Source: Nocardioides palaemonis (GTDB lineage: Bacteria; Actinomycetota; Actinomycetes; Propionibacteriales; Nocardioidaceae). Taken from it: a DNA stretch of 64,000 nucleotides. Under the pieces are notes generated by a model. The model made no database searches. It saw only the letters and a list, made by a program, of their open reading frames with translations, and had not been told where the DNA came from. Shown piece by piece: positions 7,543 to 17,500 of the stretch. A program made the position numbers and the translations under genes. The stretch covers positions 434,001-498,000 of the forward strand of contig NZ_JAGVQR010000003.1 in assembly GCF_018275325.1 (NCBI RefSeq), read 5' to 3'. Every line of letters begins with the position of its first letter. The first letter of the stretch is position 1.

Positions 7543-8010
7543 GTGTCACTGCTGAACTCGATCGACCGCGACCACGTCCTCACCGCGATGGAGACCTGGG
7601 ACGCGGCGGGCGGTGCCAACTACATGCTGGTGCGCGGCGGCGTCTCGACGCACGTGCTGACCCACCACGGCCGGGAGTACGACGCCGCGGCCATCGCCGG
7701 CATCGCCCACGGCCTCGCGACCGGACGTACGCTCACCCCGGCCGACATCCCCGGCGGCTCGGCGGGCGCGGGCAAGGCCCTCGTCCGCCTCGGCTTCCAG
7801 GTCCGCGACGACTCCCCGCCCAGCGAGCGCGTTCCGGGGACGCGGGCCCGGACCCCGCGCGCGTCGACCACGCCCCGCGCGTCGTCGACCACCTCCCGCG
7901 CGGCGACGACGCGACCCAAGCGGGTCGCCGAGGTCGACCGGCCGGTCAACCTCTGCCCGCGCTGCTTCATCGCGCTGCCGGCCACCGGCATCTGCGACAC
8001 CTGCGACTGA
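7543..8010 (+). CDS. ScoMcrA-like N-terminal head domain fused to a C-terminal zinc ribbon
   Basis: A 155-residue protein in three parts. Residues about 1-85 resemble the N-terminal head domain of the ScoMcrA type IV restriction enzyme (a conserved GREYDAAAIAGIAHG segment, then a GFQV end). A low-complexity Ser/Thr/Arg/Pro linker spans about 90-130. The last 25 residues are a compact zinc ribbon with CPRC and CDTC. No nuclease, SRA or HNH domain is present, so it is not a restriction enzyme by itself. The head domain is thought to recognise DNA, making this a possible DNA-binding adaptor. The GTG start lies 6 bases after TAACCT, suggesting a leaderless message. It converges with nudC. Confidence 0.7.
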   Translation: MSLLNSIDRDHVLTAMETWDAAGGANYMLVRGGVSTHVLTHHGREYDAAAIAGIAHGLATGRTLTPADIPGGSAGAGKALVRLGFQVRDDSPPSERVPGTRARTPRASTTPRASSTTSRAATTRPKRVAEVDRPVNLCPRCFIALPATGICDTCD

Positions 8011-8013
8011 GCC

Positions 8014-8937
8014 TCAGCCCCAGCCGGGCCCTTCGAGCGGCCGCCCGAACCAGGACTGGATGAGCGAGGACGAGATCGACACCGTGCGCGGCACGACGAT
8101 CTCGCCCGACTCGGCCGCCGCCTCGAACTCCGCGCGCGTCCACCAGCGCGCCTCCTCGATCTCGGCGCCGTCGACGTCGATGTCGGTGCTCACGGCCCGT
8201 CCGGTGAAGCCGAGCATCAGGCTGGCCGGCAGCGGCCACGGCTGGCTGCCGAAGTAGCGCACCTCGCCGACCCGGACCCCGACCTCCTCGTCGACCTCGC
8301 GACGCACGGCGTCCTCGAGGGTCTCCCCCGGCTCGCAGAACCCGGCCAGCGTCGACCAGCGTCCGGGCGGCCACGAGGCGTTGCGCCCCAGCAGGATCGC
8401 CTCCTCGTCGCCCTCGCCGTGGGTGATCGCCATGATCACCGCGGGGTCGGTGCGGGGGAACTGCGCGCGACCGCACGCGCTGCACCGCAGCTCGTGACCG
8501 GCCGCCCGGCTCTCCAGCGTGCCGCCGCAGCGCGGGCAGAACCGGGTCGCGTGGTGCCACTCGGCCAGGCCGATGGCGTGCATGAGCAGGGGCGCCCGCG
8601 CGAGGTCGTCGTCGTCGAGCAGGCCGAGCACCGCCCGCAGCGGCACCCACTCCTCCGGGTCGCCGGGCGCCTGCTCGGGTGCGACGACCACCGCGAGGTG
8701 GACCGTCCCGTCGATCTCGCCGAGGAGGACCGGCAGCCCATCCGGCGCCTCCTCCGGTGACACCCAGGCGACGGTGCCGTCCACCGGCCGCAGCCGGTTG
8801 CCGGCGACCAGCAGCACGCGCGTCGACGGGTCCGCGGTGCGCGCGGCCAGCCAGTCGTCGTCGGTGCGGCGCAGGCCCAGCCGGTTGTGCGCGTGGGCGG
8901 AGAGGGCGACGTGCGGGAGGGTGCGCTCGGTGGACAC
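8014..8937 (-). CDS. nudC: NAD(+)/NADH diphosphatase NudC
   Basis: A 307-residue protein with the complete NudC layout: a divergent N-terminal domain, a four-cysteine zinc ribbon (CPRCGG...CSACG near residues 135-155), a Nudix domain whose box reads GFCEPGETLEDAVRREVDEE, and the NudC-specific motif SQPWPLPAS near residue 235. The enzyme splits NAD(H) into AMP and NMN(H) and can remove NAD caps from RNA 5' ends. The GTG start lies 6 bases after TAGCCT, indicating leaderless expression. The position next to mycoredoxin and uvrD2 matches Rv3199c. Confidence 0.93.
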   Translation of the reverse strand: MSTERTLPHVALSAHAHNRLGLRRTDDDWLAARTADPSTRVLLVAGNRLRPVDGTVAWVSPEEAPDGLPVLLGEIDGTVHLAVVVAPEQAPGDPEEWVPLRAVLGLLDDDDLARAPLLMHAIGLAEWHHATRFCPRCGGTLESRAAGHELRCSACGRAQFPRTDPAVIMAITHGEGDEEAILLGRNASWPPGRWSTLAGFCEPGETLEDAVRREVDEEVGVRVGEVRYFGSQPWPLPASLMLGFTGRAVSTDIDVDGAEIEEARWWTRAEFEAAAESGEIVVPRTVSISSSLIQSWFGRPLEGPGWG

Positions 8938-8962
8938 CCGCTCAGGCTAGCCATCCTTCTTT

Positions 8963-9000
8963 TTGACAATCGTTCTCAACTGTATTGAGAATGACTCTCA
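8963..9000 (+). promoter_or_regulatory. Leaderless promoter overlapped by two Zur-type boxes
   Basis: TTGACA (8963-8968) and GAGAAT (8987-8992) with an 18-base spacer form a sigma-70-type promoter whose predicted start is the A of the ATG at 9000. Two 15-bp operators of the TGAnAATnnnTnTCA type cover both elements: 8964-8978 and 8986-9000. They fit the actinobacterial Zur/Fur consensus, so zinc-dependent repression is likely. Confidence 0.75.
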
Positions 9001-10256
9001 TGAAGATTCGTCGTGTCCCCGTCCTCCTCGCGACCCTCGTGGCCCTCGCCTCCTCGTCGTGCGCCACCTCCGAACCGGGCTCCGATCCGGGCTCCGAACC
9101 AGCCGCCGAGCCGTCCACCGATCCGACCGGCACCGCCGAGCCGGCCGCCGGCACCGAGGTGGCCGCGGCCACCCCGCGCCTGGCGGTCACCCACGACGGC
9201 GGCGTGATGGTCGTCGACGTCCGGACCGGCGAGGTGCTCGCCGAGGAGGCGCTCGAGGGCTACGCCCGGGTCAGCCCGGCCGGCGACGGGCGCCACGCCC
9301 TGGTCAGCACGACCGGCGGGTGGGAGGTGCTCGACCTCGGTGCCTGGACCGACGAGCACGGTGACCACGGCCACCACTGGACCAGCCCCGCCGGGCTGAC
9401 CGGTCTCCGGTTCGAGGCGACCGAGCCCGGCCACGTCGTGGCCCACGACGGGCTCACGACCCTGTTCGACGACGGCACCGGGACGATCACCTCCTTCGAC
9501 ACCACCGAGCTCACGTCGGGCAGCCCCGAGGTCACGACGACGAGCACCGACGAGGCGCACCACGGCGTCGCCGTGCGCCTCGCGAACGGCAACCTGCTGA
9601 CCACCGACGGCGACGAGGAGTCCCGCTCGGGCGTGCGCCTGCTCGGCCCGTCGGGGACGGTGATGGCCGAGACCGACGCCTGCCCGGGCGTGCACGGCGA
9701 GGCGTTCGCCGGAGAGGTCGCGGTGCTCGGCTGCGAGGACGGCGCCGTCGTGGTCGACGGCCGCCGGATCACCAAGGTCACCAGCCCGGACGCGTACGGC
9801 CGGATCGGCAACCAGGCCGGCTCGGAGGTCTCGCCGATCCTGCTGGGCGACTACAAGACCGACGCGGACGCCGAGCTCGAGCGCCCGACGCGGGTCTCGC
9901 TGATCGACACCCGGACCGCCGAGGTGCGGCTGGTCGACCTCGGCACCAGCTACAGCTTCCGCTCGCTCGGCCGCGGCCCGGACGGCGAGGCGCTGGTGCT
10001 CGGGACCGACGGCGCCCTCCGCGTGATCGACCCCCGCACCGGCGAGGTGCAGCGCTCCATCGACGTCGTGGCGCGCTGGAAGGAGCCGCTGGACTGGCAG
10101 CAGCCGCGCCCCACGCTGCACGTGGTCGGCTCCACGGCGTACGTCACCGAGCCGCGCAGCGACCGGGTGCACGTCGTCGACCTCGACCGCGGGCGCGTCA
10201 CGTCGAGCCTCGACCTGCCGCACACGCCCGACGAGGTGGTCGCCACCGCGGGCTGA
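9000..10256 (+). CDS. aztD: AztD-like zinc metallochaperone lipoprotein (beta-propeller)
   Basis: A 418-residue secreted protein. The signal peptide ends ALASSSC with Cys21 as a probable lipidation site, followed by a Gly/Glu/Pro-rich linker. The rest looks like a beta-propeller (repeated VVDVRTGEV and VIDPRTGEV blades). A His-rich loop DEHGDHGHH at residues 118-126 matches the zinc loop of AztD, which carries zinc to the AztC binding protein of an ABC importer in the cell envelope. No aztABC genes are nearby. The start was placed at the ATG at 9000 because promoter spacing predicts transcription begins there; an ATG nine bases earlier would fall inside the -10 region. Zur-type operators support zinc control. 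The symbol is by similarity. Confidence 0.8.
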   Translation: MKIRRVPVLLATLVALASSSCATSEPGSDPGSEPAAEPSTDPTGTAEPAAGTEVAAATPRLAVTHDGGVMVVDVRTGEVLAEEALEGYARVSPAGDGRHALVSTTGGWEVLDLGAWTDEHGDHGHHWTSPAGLTGLRFEATEPGHVVAHDGLTTLFDDGTGTITSFDTTELTSGSPEVTTTSTDEAHHGVAVRLANGNLLTTDGDEESRSGVRLLGPSGTVMAETDACPGVHGEAFAGEVAVLGCEDGAVVVDGRRITKVTSPDAYGRIGNQAGSEVSPILLGDYKTDADAELERPTRVSLIDTRTAEVRLVDLGTSYSFRSLGRGPDGEALVLGTDGALRVIDPRTGEVQRSIDVVARWKEPLDWQQPRPTLHVVGSTAYVTEPRSDRVHVVDLDRGRVTSSLDLPHTPDEVVATAG

Positions 10257-10283
10257 GACCGTCCCTTCTCTAGGCTGGGCGCC

Positions 10284-10994
10284 GTGAGCACGCACATCGG
10301 CGCCCAGCCCGGCGACATCGCCCCCACCGTCCTCCTCCCCGGCGACCCGCTGCGCGCGCGGTGGATCGCCGAGACGTTCCTCGACGACGCCCGCTGCTAC
10401 AGCGAGGTCCGCGGGATGTACGGCTTCACCGGTACCTGGCGCGGCCAGCCGGTCTCGGTGCAGGGCTCGGGCATGGGCCAGCCGTCGATGGCGATCTACG
10501 TCAACGAGCTGTTCACCGACTACGACGTCCAGTCGGTCGTGCGGGTCGGCTCGTGCGGCGCGGTGACCGAGGACGTCGGCGTGCGCGACGTGATCATTGC
10601 GTCGGGCGCCTGCACCGACTCCGCGATGAACCGGATCGCCTTCCACGGCCTCGACTACGCCCCCGTCGCCGACTTCGGCCTGCTCCGCGGTGCGGTCGAG
10701 GCCGCCGAGCGCCGCGAGGGCGGGTCGCCGTTCCACGTCGGCCTGATCTTCTCCAGCGACTCCTTCTACGCCGCGCGCCCCGAGCTGCTCGGCGAGATGG
10801 TGAAGTACGGCGTCCTGGCCGTCGAGATGGAGGCGAGCGCGCTCTACACCCTCGCCGCCAAGCACGGCCGCCGCGCGCTCGCGATCTGCACGGTCTCCGA
10901 CCACATCGTGACCGGCGAGGAGACCACGTCTCAGGAGCGCGAGCAGACCTTCGGCGAGATGGTGGAGATCGCGCTCACCGCGGCGCTCGGCTGA
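10284..10994 (+). CDS. deoD: DeoD-type purine nucleoside phosphorylase
   Basis: A 236-residue trimeric-type (hexameric DeoD subfamily) phosphorylase. Landmarks are LLPGDPLRA (phosphate loop, residue 18), QGSGMGQPS, the RVGSCGA phosphate-binding motif near residue 87, the nucleoside loop VEMEASALY near residue 175, and SDHIVTGEE near the end. It splits purine ribo- and deoxyribonucleosides with phosphate into base and pentose-1-phosphate, in the cytosol. The GTG start follows TAGGCT by exactly 7 bases (10271-10276), a clear leaderless arrangement. It could feed purine bases to the catabolic genes downstream, though these look better suited to pyrimidine rings. Confidence 0.92.
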   Translation: MSTHIGAQPGDIAPTVLLPGDPLRARWIAETFLDDARCYSEVRGMYGFTGTWRGQPVSVQGSGMGQPSMAIYVNELFTDYDVQSVVRVGSCGAVTEDVGVRDVIIASGACTDSAMNRIAFHGLDYAPVADFGLLRGAVEAAERREGGSPFHVGLIFSSDSFYAARPELLGEMVKYGVLAVEMEASALYTLAAKHGRRALAICTVSDHIVTGEETTSQEREQTFGEMVEIALTAALG

Positions 10995-11030
10995 CGGATT
11001 TGGCCAGGGCTGCGCCGCCGCCTCGCCACC

Positions 11031-11336
11031 CGCGGGCGGTGCGTGAGCCACCTTCTGCGCCCGCGGAAGGCGGGTGACACACCGCTGCCGCGCGCGCCGG
11101 CGTACGACACGCCCGCGGGCGGTGCGTGAGCCACTTTCTGCGCCCGCGGAAGGTGGGTGGCACACCGCTGCCGCGCGCACCGGCGTACGACACGCCCGCG
11201 GGCGGTGCGTGAGCCACCTTCTGCGCCCACGGAAGGTGGGCGTCACACCGCTGCCGCGCGCGCCGGCGTACGACACGCCCGCGGGCGGTGCGTGAGCCAC
11301 CCTCTGCGCCCACGGAAGGTGGGTGGCACACCGCTG
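11031..11336. repeat. Tandem array of four 83-bp hairpin-bearing repeats
   Basis: Copies begin at 11031, 11114, 11197 and 11280, exactly 83 bases apart; the last is cut after about 57 bases. Each holds an inverted repeat CCACCTTC/GAAGGTGG with a 10-base loop inside a larger imperfect palindrome, followed by a conserved GC-rich spacer. A few substitutions separate the copies. The array fills the gap between the convergent ends of deoD and adnB. It may act as a multiple terminator for both genes. Confidence 0.9.
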
Positions 11337-11342
11337 GTGGGG

Positions 11343-14300
11343 TCACAGGTCGAGCAGGCGCTCGAGCTCCTCGCGGTCGGGGAGGTCGGCGGGCTCGACG
11401 GTACGTCCGGAGCGGACGTAGTGGAACGCGGCCCGCACCTGCTCCAGCGGGGTGCCCGTGAGCTCCGACCAGGCGAGGCGGTAGAGCGCGAGCTGCAGCG
11501 GGTCGGAGGTCTCGTGGTGGCCGGTCTTCCAGTCGACGACCAGGAAGCCGCCCCCGGCCGACGCGGGCTCGGCGTAGACCGCGTCGATCCGGCCGCGGAC
11601 GACCTGGCCGGCGAGGACCAGCGCGAACGGCGCCTCGACCGCGTGGGGCATCCGGTCGCCGAAAGGCCCGTCCTCGAAGCGCTTCACCACCTCGCCGAGG
11701 TCGGCCTCGTCGTCGATGCCGGCGTCGGCGCGGCCGGGCAGCTCGTCGGGCTCGATGAGCGCCTGCTGGCCGAACCGGTCCTCCACCCAGGCGTGGAAGG
11801 CGGTGCCGAAGCGGGCGGCAGGGGCGGGCGGGCGGGGCATCGGGCGCGCGAGGTCGCGGGCGAACGCATCGGGGTCGTCGCGCAGCCGTGCCATCGAGGT
11901 GGCCGAGAGGCTGCTCGGCAGCGGCAGGTCGATCGAGGTGGACCGCTCGGCACGGGCCTCGGCGATCAGCTGGGCGAGGTCCTCGTCCCACTCCGCGACC
12001 TGCGCGGCCTCGACCATGTCGAGGCCCTCGTCGGGGGCGGTCGGGTCGACCGTGCGCACCAGCTCGGCCGCGGCGAGCCGACGCGCGGCCTCCTCCCCCG
12101 GCCCGGGCACCGGCCACGGCGTGGACGGGTCGACGTCGTCGTTGGGGTTGGGCGACTTCGGCGGCGGCTTCTCCAGCCACTGGGCGACGCTCTCGCCCCA
12201 GTCCTCGAGCTGGTCGCGGACCACCCGCTGGTAGTCGGAGGGGCCGAACGGGGTCGCCCGCTGGCCCCAGACGTAGGACGTCACGGCGAGGTGGTGGGCG
12301 GCGCGGGTGTAGGCGACGTAGCCCAGCCGCAGCTCCTCCTCCGCGTCGTGGGCCCGGGTGGCGGCGCGGTAGGCCTCGAGCGCGGCCTTGTCGTGGCCGG
12401 CGAGCTGGGGCTGGTCGGCGCGGTCGCCGCGCAGCGGGGCGGGCAGCACCGCCGGAGAGGACGTCCAGAGCGTGCGGGAGCGGTTGCTCGGGAAGCGGGT
12501 CTCCCCCACCCCCACGCAGAACACCGACGACCACTCGAGGCCCTTGGCGCGGTGGACCGTGAGCAGCTTGACCGAGTCGGCGGCCGTGGGCGTCGCGACG
12601 TCGAGGCCGTTGCCCTGGTCGTCCTCGGCGGTGAGGTAGGCGAGGAGGGCCGGGAGCGTCACGTCGCCGTCGACGGACTGGAACTCCGCGACCGCCTTGA
12701 CGAACAGGTCGAGGTTGTCGCGACGAGCGGCGGCCGCCGGCGAGGTCGCCGACGCGAGCTCGACGTCGACTCCCGTGGTGTCGATGATCCGGCGGACCAC
12801 GTCGAGCAGCGGGTCGCCGACGTGGGCGCGCAGGCGGCGCAGCTCGGCGGCGAGGAGGGCGAACCGGTCGAGCGCCTCCGGGGAGTACGCCCCCTCGCCG
12901 GGCGCCTCGACGGCGTCGCTCAGCGCCGGGAGCTCGGAGGCGTCGATGCCGTCGGCGATCTGCAGCAGCTGGTCGGCGACCGTCTCGGCCTCCCCACGTC
13001 CGCGCACGCCGGCGATCTCGGCGGCGCGCAGGGCGAGCAGCCGCAGGTCGCGCGGGCCGATCGCCCAGCGCGGGCCGGTGAGCAGGGTGAGCATCGAGGT
13101 GTTGGCCGTGACGTCGTGCATGAGCGTCAGCGTCGCGACCACCTCGGCGACCTCGGGGAGCCGCACCAGGCCGGACAGGCCGACGATCTCGACCGGGATC
13201 CCGGCGGCGGTGAGGGCGTCGTAGACCTCCTCGCCCTGCGCGTTGTCGCGGCTGAGCACGCCGATGTCGAACCAGGCGGTCCCGGAGTCGTGGGCCCCGG
13301 CCACCGCCCCGACCAGCCAGGCGAGCTCGTCGACCGCCCGCTCGTGGACGTGGGTCTCGACGCGGCCCTCGCCGGCGATCTCGGCCGGGCGGAGCCGGGC
13401 CACCTTGTCGCCGTAGGCGTCGAGCAGCGGCTGGGCGAGGCGGTTGGCGACCTCGAGGATCCGCCGGTCGGAGCGGCGGTTGACCGTCAGCGGCAGCCGG
13501 CCGGGCTCGCCGTCCGCGGCCGGGAAGGTCTCGGCGAAGTTGAGGATGTTGGACACCGAGGCGCCGCGCCAGCCGTAGATCGCCTGGTTGGGGTCGCCGA
13601 CCGCCATCACCGGGTGGCCGAGGCCGTGGTCGTCGTCGGGGCCGGAGAACAGCCGCGCGAGCATCGTGGCCTGGGCGACCGAGGTGTCCTGGTACTCGTC
13701 GAGGAGGACCACCTTGAAGCGGGCGCGCTCGATCTCGCCGACCTCGGGCTGGTCCTCGACGAGCCGCGCGGCCAGCGCGATCTGGTCGCCGAAGTCCATC
13801 AGGCCGAGGTCGGCCTTCAGACGGCGGTAGCCCGCGACGAGCTGGAGCAGCTCGGCACGCCGGTCGATCGCGTTGATCGCCTTGGCCGGCGGGTCCAGAT
13901 AGGTCTTGCGCGCCTTGCCGGCCTGCTCCTCGGCGATCGCGCGCTCGAACCCGCGGCGCGCCTCCTCGTCGGTGCGCCGCACGTCGTCCTCGCCGACGAG
14001 GTGCTCGCTCATCGCACCGTCGAGGGCGAGGAGGTTCTGGATGGCGGTGGCGGGGTGGTCGGTGAGCAGCTCGATGTGGCCGGTGAAGCGCTCGATGACC
14101 CGCGCGCCGAGCTGGTAGCGCGACGCGTCGGAGACGACCCGGGTGTCGGGCTCGTGGCCGATGCGCAGGCCGTGGTCGGTGAGGAGGGTGGCGGCGTAGG
14201 CGTGGTAGGTCGCGACGGTGGGCTCGAGGACGTCCTCGCCCTCCGCGACGACCGACCGGTCGAGCAGGCCGGCGGCGCCCAGCGCGGCGCTGACCCGCTG

Positions 14301-14579
14301 GCGGAGCTCGGCGGCCGCCTTGGTGGTGAACGTCAGTCCGAGCACCTCCTCCGGTCGGACCCGGCCGGTGGCGACCAGCCACACGACCCGCTGCGCCATG
14401 AGCGTGGTCTTGCCGCTGCCCGCTCCCGCGACCACGACGGTCGGGCGCAGCGGCGCGGTGATCGCCGCCCACTGCTCGTCGCTGGCCGCGTGCTCAGCCC
14501 TCATCAGGACGCGGAGGTCCTCGGGGGTGTCGAGGCGGACCGGCTCGAACGGCGGCTGGCCCTGGGGCTGGTCGGTCAC
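11343..14579 (-). CDS. adnB: AdnB subunit of the AdnAB helicase-nuclease
   Basis: A 1078-residue protein with an SF1 helicase motor (Walker A GAGSGKTT near residue 52, LLDEYQDTS motif II, GDPNQAIYGWRGA motif III, HRAKGLEWS motif V, AYTRAA motif VI) and a C-terminal RecB-family nuclease (FHAWVEDRF, then RGRIDAVY and VVDWKTG with the metal-binding Asp and catalytic Lys). AdnB with AdnA makes the actinobacterial double-strand-break resection machine that replaces RecBCD. Length fits the roughly 1100 residues of the mycobacterial protein. Its ATG overlaps the adnA stop by four bases (ATGA), so the two are translationally coupled. The 83-bp repeat array lies just past its stop. Confidence 0.92.
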   Translation of the reverse strand: MTDQPQGQPPFEPVRLDTPEDLRVLMRAEHAASDEQWAAITAPLRPTVVVAGAGSGKTTLMAQRVVWLVATGRVRPEEVLGLTFTTKAAAELRQRVSAALGAAGLLDRSVVAEGEDVLEPTVATYHAYAATLLTDHGLRIGHEPDTRVVSDASRYQLGARVIERFTGHIELLTDHPATAIQNLLALDGAMSEHLVGEDDVRRTDEEARRGFERAIAEEQAGKARKTYLDPPAKAINAIDRRAELLQLVAGYRRLKADLGLMDFGDQIALAARLVEDQPEVGEIERARFKVVLLDEYQDTSVAQATMLARLFSGPDDDHGLGHPVMAVGDPNQAIYGWRGASVSNILNFAETFPAADGEPGRLPLTVNRRSDRRILEVANRLAQPLLDAYGDKVARLRPAEIAGEGRVETHVHERAVDELAWLVGAVAGAHDSGTAWFDIGVLSRDNAQGEEVYDALTAAGIPVEIVGLSGLVRLPEVAEVVATLTLMHDVTANTSMLTLLTGPRWAIGPRDLRLLALRAAEIAGVRGRGEAETVADQLLQIADGIDASELPALSDAVEAPGEGAYSPEALDRFALLAAELRRLRAHVGDPLLDVVRRIIDTTGVDVELASATSPAAAARRDNLDLFVKAVAEFQSVDGDVTLPALLAYLTAEDDQGNGLDVATPTAADSVKLLTVHRAKGLEWSSVFCVGVGETRFPSNRSRTLWTSSPAVLPAPLRGDRADQPQLAGHDKAALEAYRAATRAHDAEEELRLGYVAYTRAAHHLAVTSYVWGQRATPFGPSDYQRVVRDQLEDWGESVAQWLEKPPPKSPNPNDDVDPSTPWPVPGPGEEAARRLAAAELVRTVDPTAPDEGLDMVEAAQVAEWDEDLAQLIAEARAERSTSIDLPLPSSLSATSMARLRDDPDAFARDLARPMPRPPAPAARFGTAFHAWVEDRFGQQALIEPDELPGRADAGIDDEADLGEVVKRFEDGPFGDRMPHAVEAPFALVLAGQVVRGRIDAVYAEPASAGGGFLVVDWKTGHHETSDPLQLALYRLAWSELTGTPLEQVRAAFHYVRSGRTVEPADLPDREELERLLDL

Positions 14580-17500
14580 TGGACGGTCACGCTCCCTGCG
14601 CCCTTGGCCGGGCAGATGGCGACGAACGGGCAGTCACGGCAGTGCGGGCCGGGCGTCGCGGGGAAGTTCTCGGCACGCACCAGGGCAGCGGCACGCGCCA
14701 GCCCCTCCCGGAGCGCGGTGCGCTCGGGCCCGTCGGGTGAGTGGGCAGGCTGGCCCTGCACCTTCGCGCTCGACGAGTCGTCGTCGATGCCGAGCTGGAC
14801 GAGCTCGGCGCCGCCCGAGGAGACCGCGCGGCCGGCCGCGTCGTCGATCGCGCCGGCGTCGACGGCGTACTGGTAGAGGGCCAGCTGGAGGTTGCCGGCG
14901 ACCGCGGGTCCGGACGGCGCGGTGCGGGCGCTCTTGAAGTCGACGACCACGACCCGGCCGTCGTCGTCGACCTCGAGCCGGTCGGCGAAGCCGGTGAGGG
15001 TGACCGGGCGGCCGTCGACGTCGACGGTGCTCCGGAAGCGCTGCTCGGCGCCGAGCACCGTGCGCGGGTTGTCGAGGTGCCAGCGCACGAAGCGCCCGAC
15101 GGCCTTGCGGATCCGGGCGAGCTCGCGCTGGCGCGACCACGGGGTGCGGAACGCGAGCCGGTCCCAGACCGCCTCCACCTCGGCCATCAGCGGCTCGACC
15201 TCGGCGGGCAGCTCGCCGACGGCGACCCGCTCGGCGAGGGCGTGGAGGATCTGGCCGAGGTTGGCGGACTGGTGCACCGCCGAGACGCCGCCGGCCTCGC
15301 GCTCGAAGAACCACTGCGCCGGGCACAGCAGGATCGAGTCGAGCATGCTCGCCGAGACCGGGACCGGCCGGTCGGGGTCGCGGATCGGCTCGACCGACCG
15401 GGACGCGCTGCGGGTGCCCCACCACGTGGAGGGGTCGGCGGTCGGGACGAGCTGGCGGCCGTCGACCTCCTCGCGGGCGAGCGCGGCGAGGCGACGGGCG
15501 GCCGCCTCGCGGAGCGCGGGCGTGACGTGCGGGTCGGCGGCGTGGCGGCGCAGCTCGGCGACCAGACCGCCCAGGGACAGCGGTCGCGGCGGCCGGCCGT
15601 CCTGGTGGTCGATGGTGACGCCGAGCTCCTCGAGGAACCGCGACGGCTGCTCGCCGTCGTCGTCGGGCGAGCGCACGGCGGTGACGACGAGACGGCGGCG
15701 GGCGCGCGTGCAGGCGACGTAGAACAGGCGGCGCTCCTCCATCAGCAGCGACCGGGCGCTGACCGGCGGCACGAGGTCGGGGTGGCCCGAGGCGTCGACC
15801 CCGATCCGGTCGGCCCCGAGCAGGGTGGTGCGCCGGCGCAGGTCGGGCCAGCCCTCCTGCTGCACGTGGGCGACGACGACGAGGTCCCATTCGAGGCCCT
15901 TGGAGCGGTGGGCGGTGAGCAGCCGCACGGCCTGGCCGCGTACGCCCTGCTCGGCGAGCGTGTCGGCGGGGAGCTGCTGGTCGACCACGTTGGCGAAGAA
16001 CGCCTGGACGCCGATGTGCTCGCGCTGCTCGACCACGCGCGCGGCCAGGTCGAAGAGGGCGACGATCGCGTCGAGGTCGCGGTGGGCGCGCCGGGCGCCC
16101 GCTCCCCCGAGGTCGACCTGGCGCCGCAGCCGCTGCGGCCAGCTCGTCTCGGACCAGAAGTGCCACAGCACGTCCTCGACGCTCGCGCGGTCGGCGAGCA
16201 TCCTCGCGCCCGAGCGCAGCAGCCGGGCGAGGGCGACCGCGCGGTCGACGTCGGGGCCCTCGACGCCGTCGAGGAAGCCCTCCTCCACGACGGCGAGGCG
16301 CAGCAGCTCGCGGCTGGTGCGCCGGGTGGTCGCGTCGGCCAGCGCCTTCTCGCGGGTGCGCAGCCGTCGGACGAGCGCGCGCAGGTCGGAGGCGTCGAGG
16401 CCGCCGAGCGGCGAGAGCAGGAGCGACTCGATCCGTCCGGGGTCGAGGAACCCGGGCGAGTCGGGGTCGTCGTTGTCGAGGTTGGCCACCGCGCGCAGCG
16501 CGTCGAGCAGCGGCACCACCGCGGGGTCGTGGACCAGCGGGAGGTCGTCGGTGGCCACCTCGACCGGCACGCCCGCAGCGGCCAGCGCCCGGCGCAGCGG
16601 CGGGATGCTGGCGCGACCGGAGCGCACCAGCACGGCCATCCGGTCCCAGGCGATGCCGTCCTCGAGGTGGGCGCGGCGCAGCAGGTCGGCGAGGCGCTCG
16701 GCCTCGGCGCGCTCGGTGTCGTAAGTGTGGACCTCGACCCGGCCCTCGCCCTGCGGTCCGGGCACCGCCTCGGGCGAGAGGAACGCCTCGCGCGCGTCGG
16801 GCGCGATGCTGCCGGTCAGCGTCAGCCGGCCGGCGACCCGGCCGGCGCCGAGGAGGATGCGCGACCCGAAGCGGCGGGTGCGGCGGAGCACCACGACCGG
16901 CGCGGGGCTGCCGGCGGCGGTCGGGAAGCTCGCCGGGAAGTCGAGGATGCCGCGCACGTCCGCGCCGCGGAAGCCGTAGATCGACTGGTGCGGGTCGCCG
17001 ACCACGGTGAGGTCGCGCCCGTCGCCGGCGATCGCGCGCAGCAGCGCGACCTGGCCCGGGTCGGTGTCCTGGTACTCGTCGACGAAGACGTGCGCGTAGC
17101 GCGCCCGCAGCTCGTCGCGGTGGGCCTCCGCCTCGATGACGGCGCGACGGATCAGGTCGGAGTAGTCCGTGGCCCCGAGGTTGTCGAGGACGGTGAGGTA
17201 CTGCTCGAGGAACAGCCCGGCGGCGATCAGCTCGGGCAGGTCGTGCTCGATGCCGAGCGCGCGCAGGCCGGCCGGGTCGAGGCCCTTCTCCCGCGCGCGG
17301 GCCAGCACCGCCTGCACCTCGCGGACGAACCCGCGGGTGCCGACCGCGCGGCGCAGCGCGTCGGGCCAGGTGACCGACTCGGGGTTGTCACGGAGCAGCT
17401 CGCGCAGCACGACGTCGGCCTCCGGGGCCGACAGCAGGCGGATGGCGCCCTCGTAGAGCTCGGCGGGTGCGTACTTCCTGACCAGCGCGTAGGCGAAGGA

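Noticed and set aside
11031..11336. CRISPR array
   Set aside because: The 83-bp units abut one another without unique spacers, and no cas genes are near.
10975..14472. Long minus-strand frames through the 83-bp repeats and adnB
   Set aside because: They translate repeats of HAPPAGVSYAGARGSG type and out-of-frame adnB. No ribosome site or domain.
11157..14876. A very long plus-strand open frame (over 1200 codons) opposite adnB
   Set aside because: It runs antisense to adnB, whose helicase and nuclease motifs are clear. High GC with few stop codons makes such shadows common.
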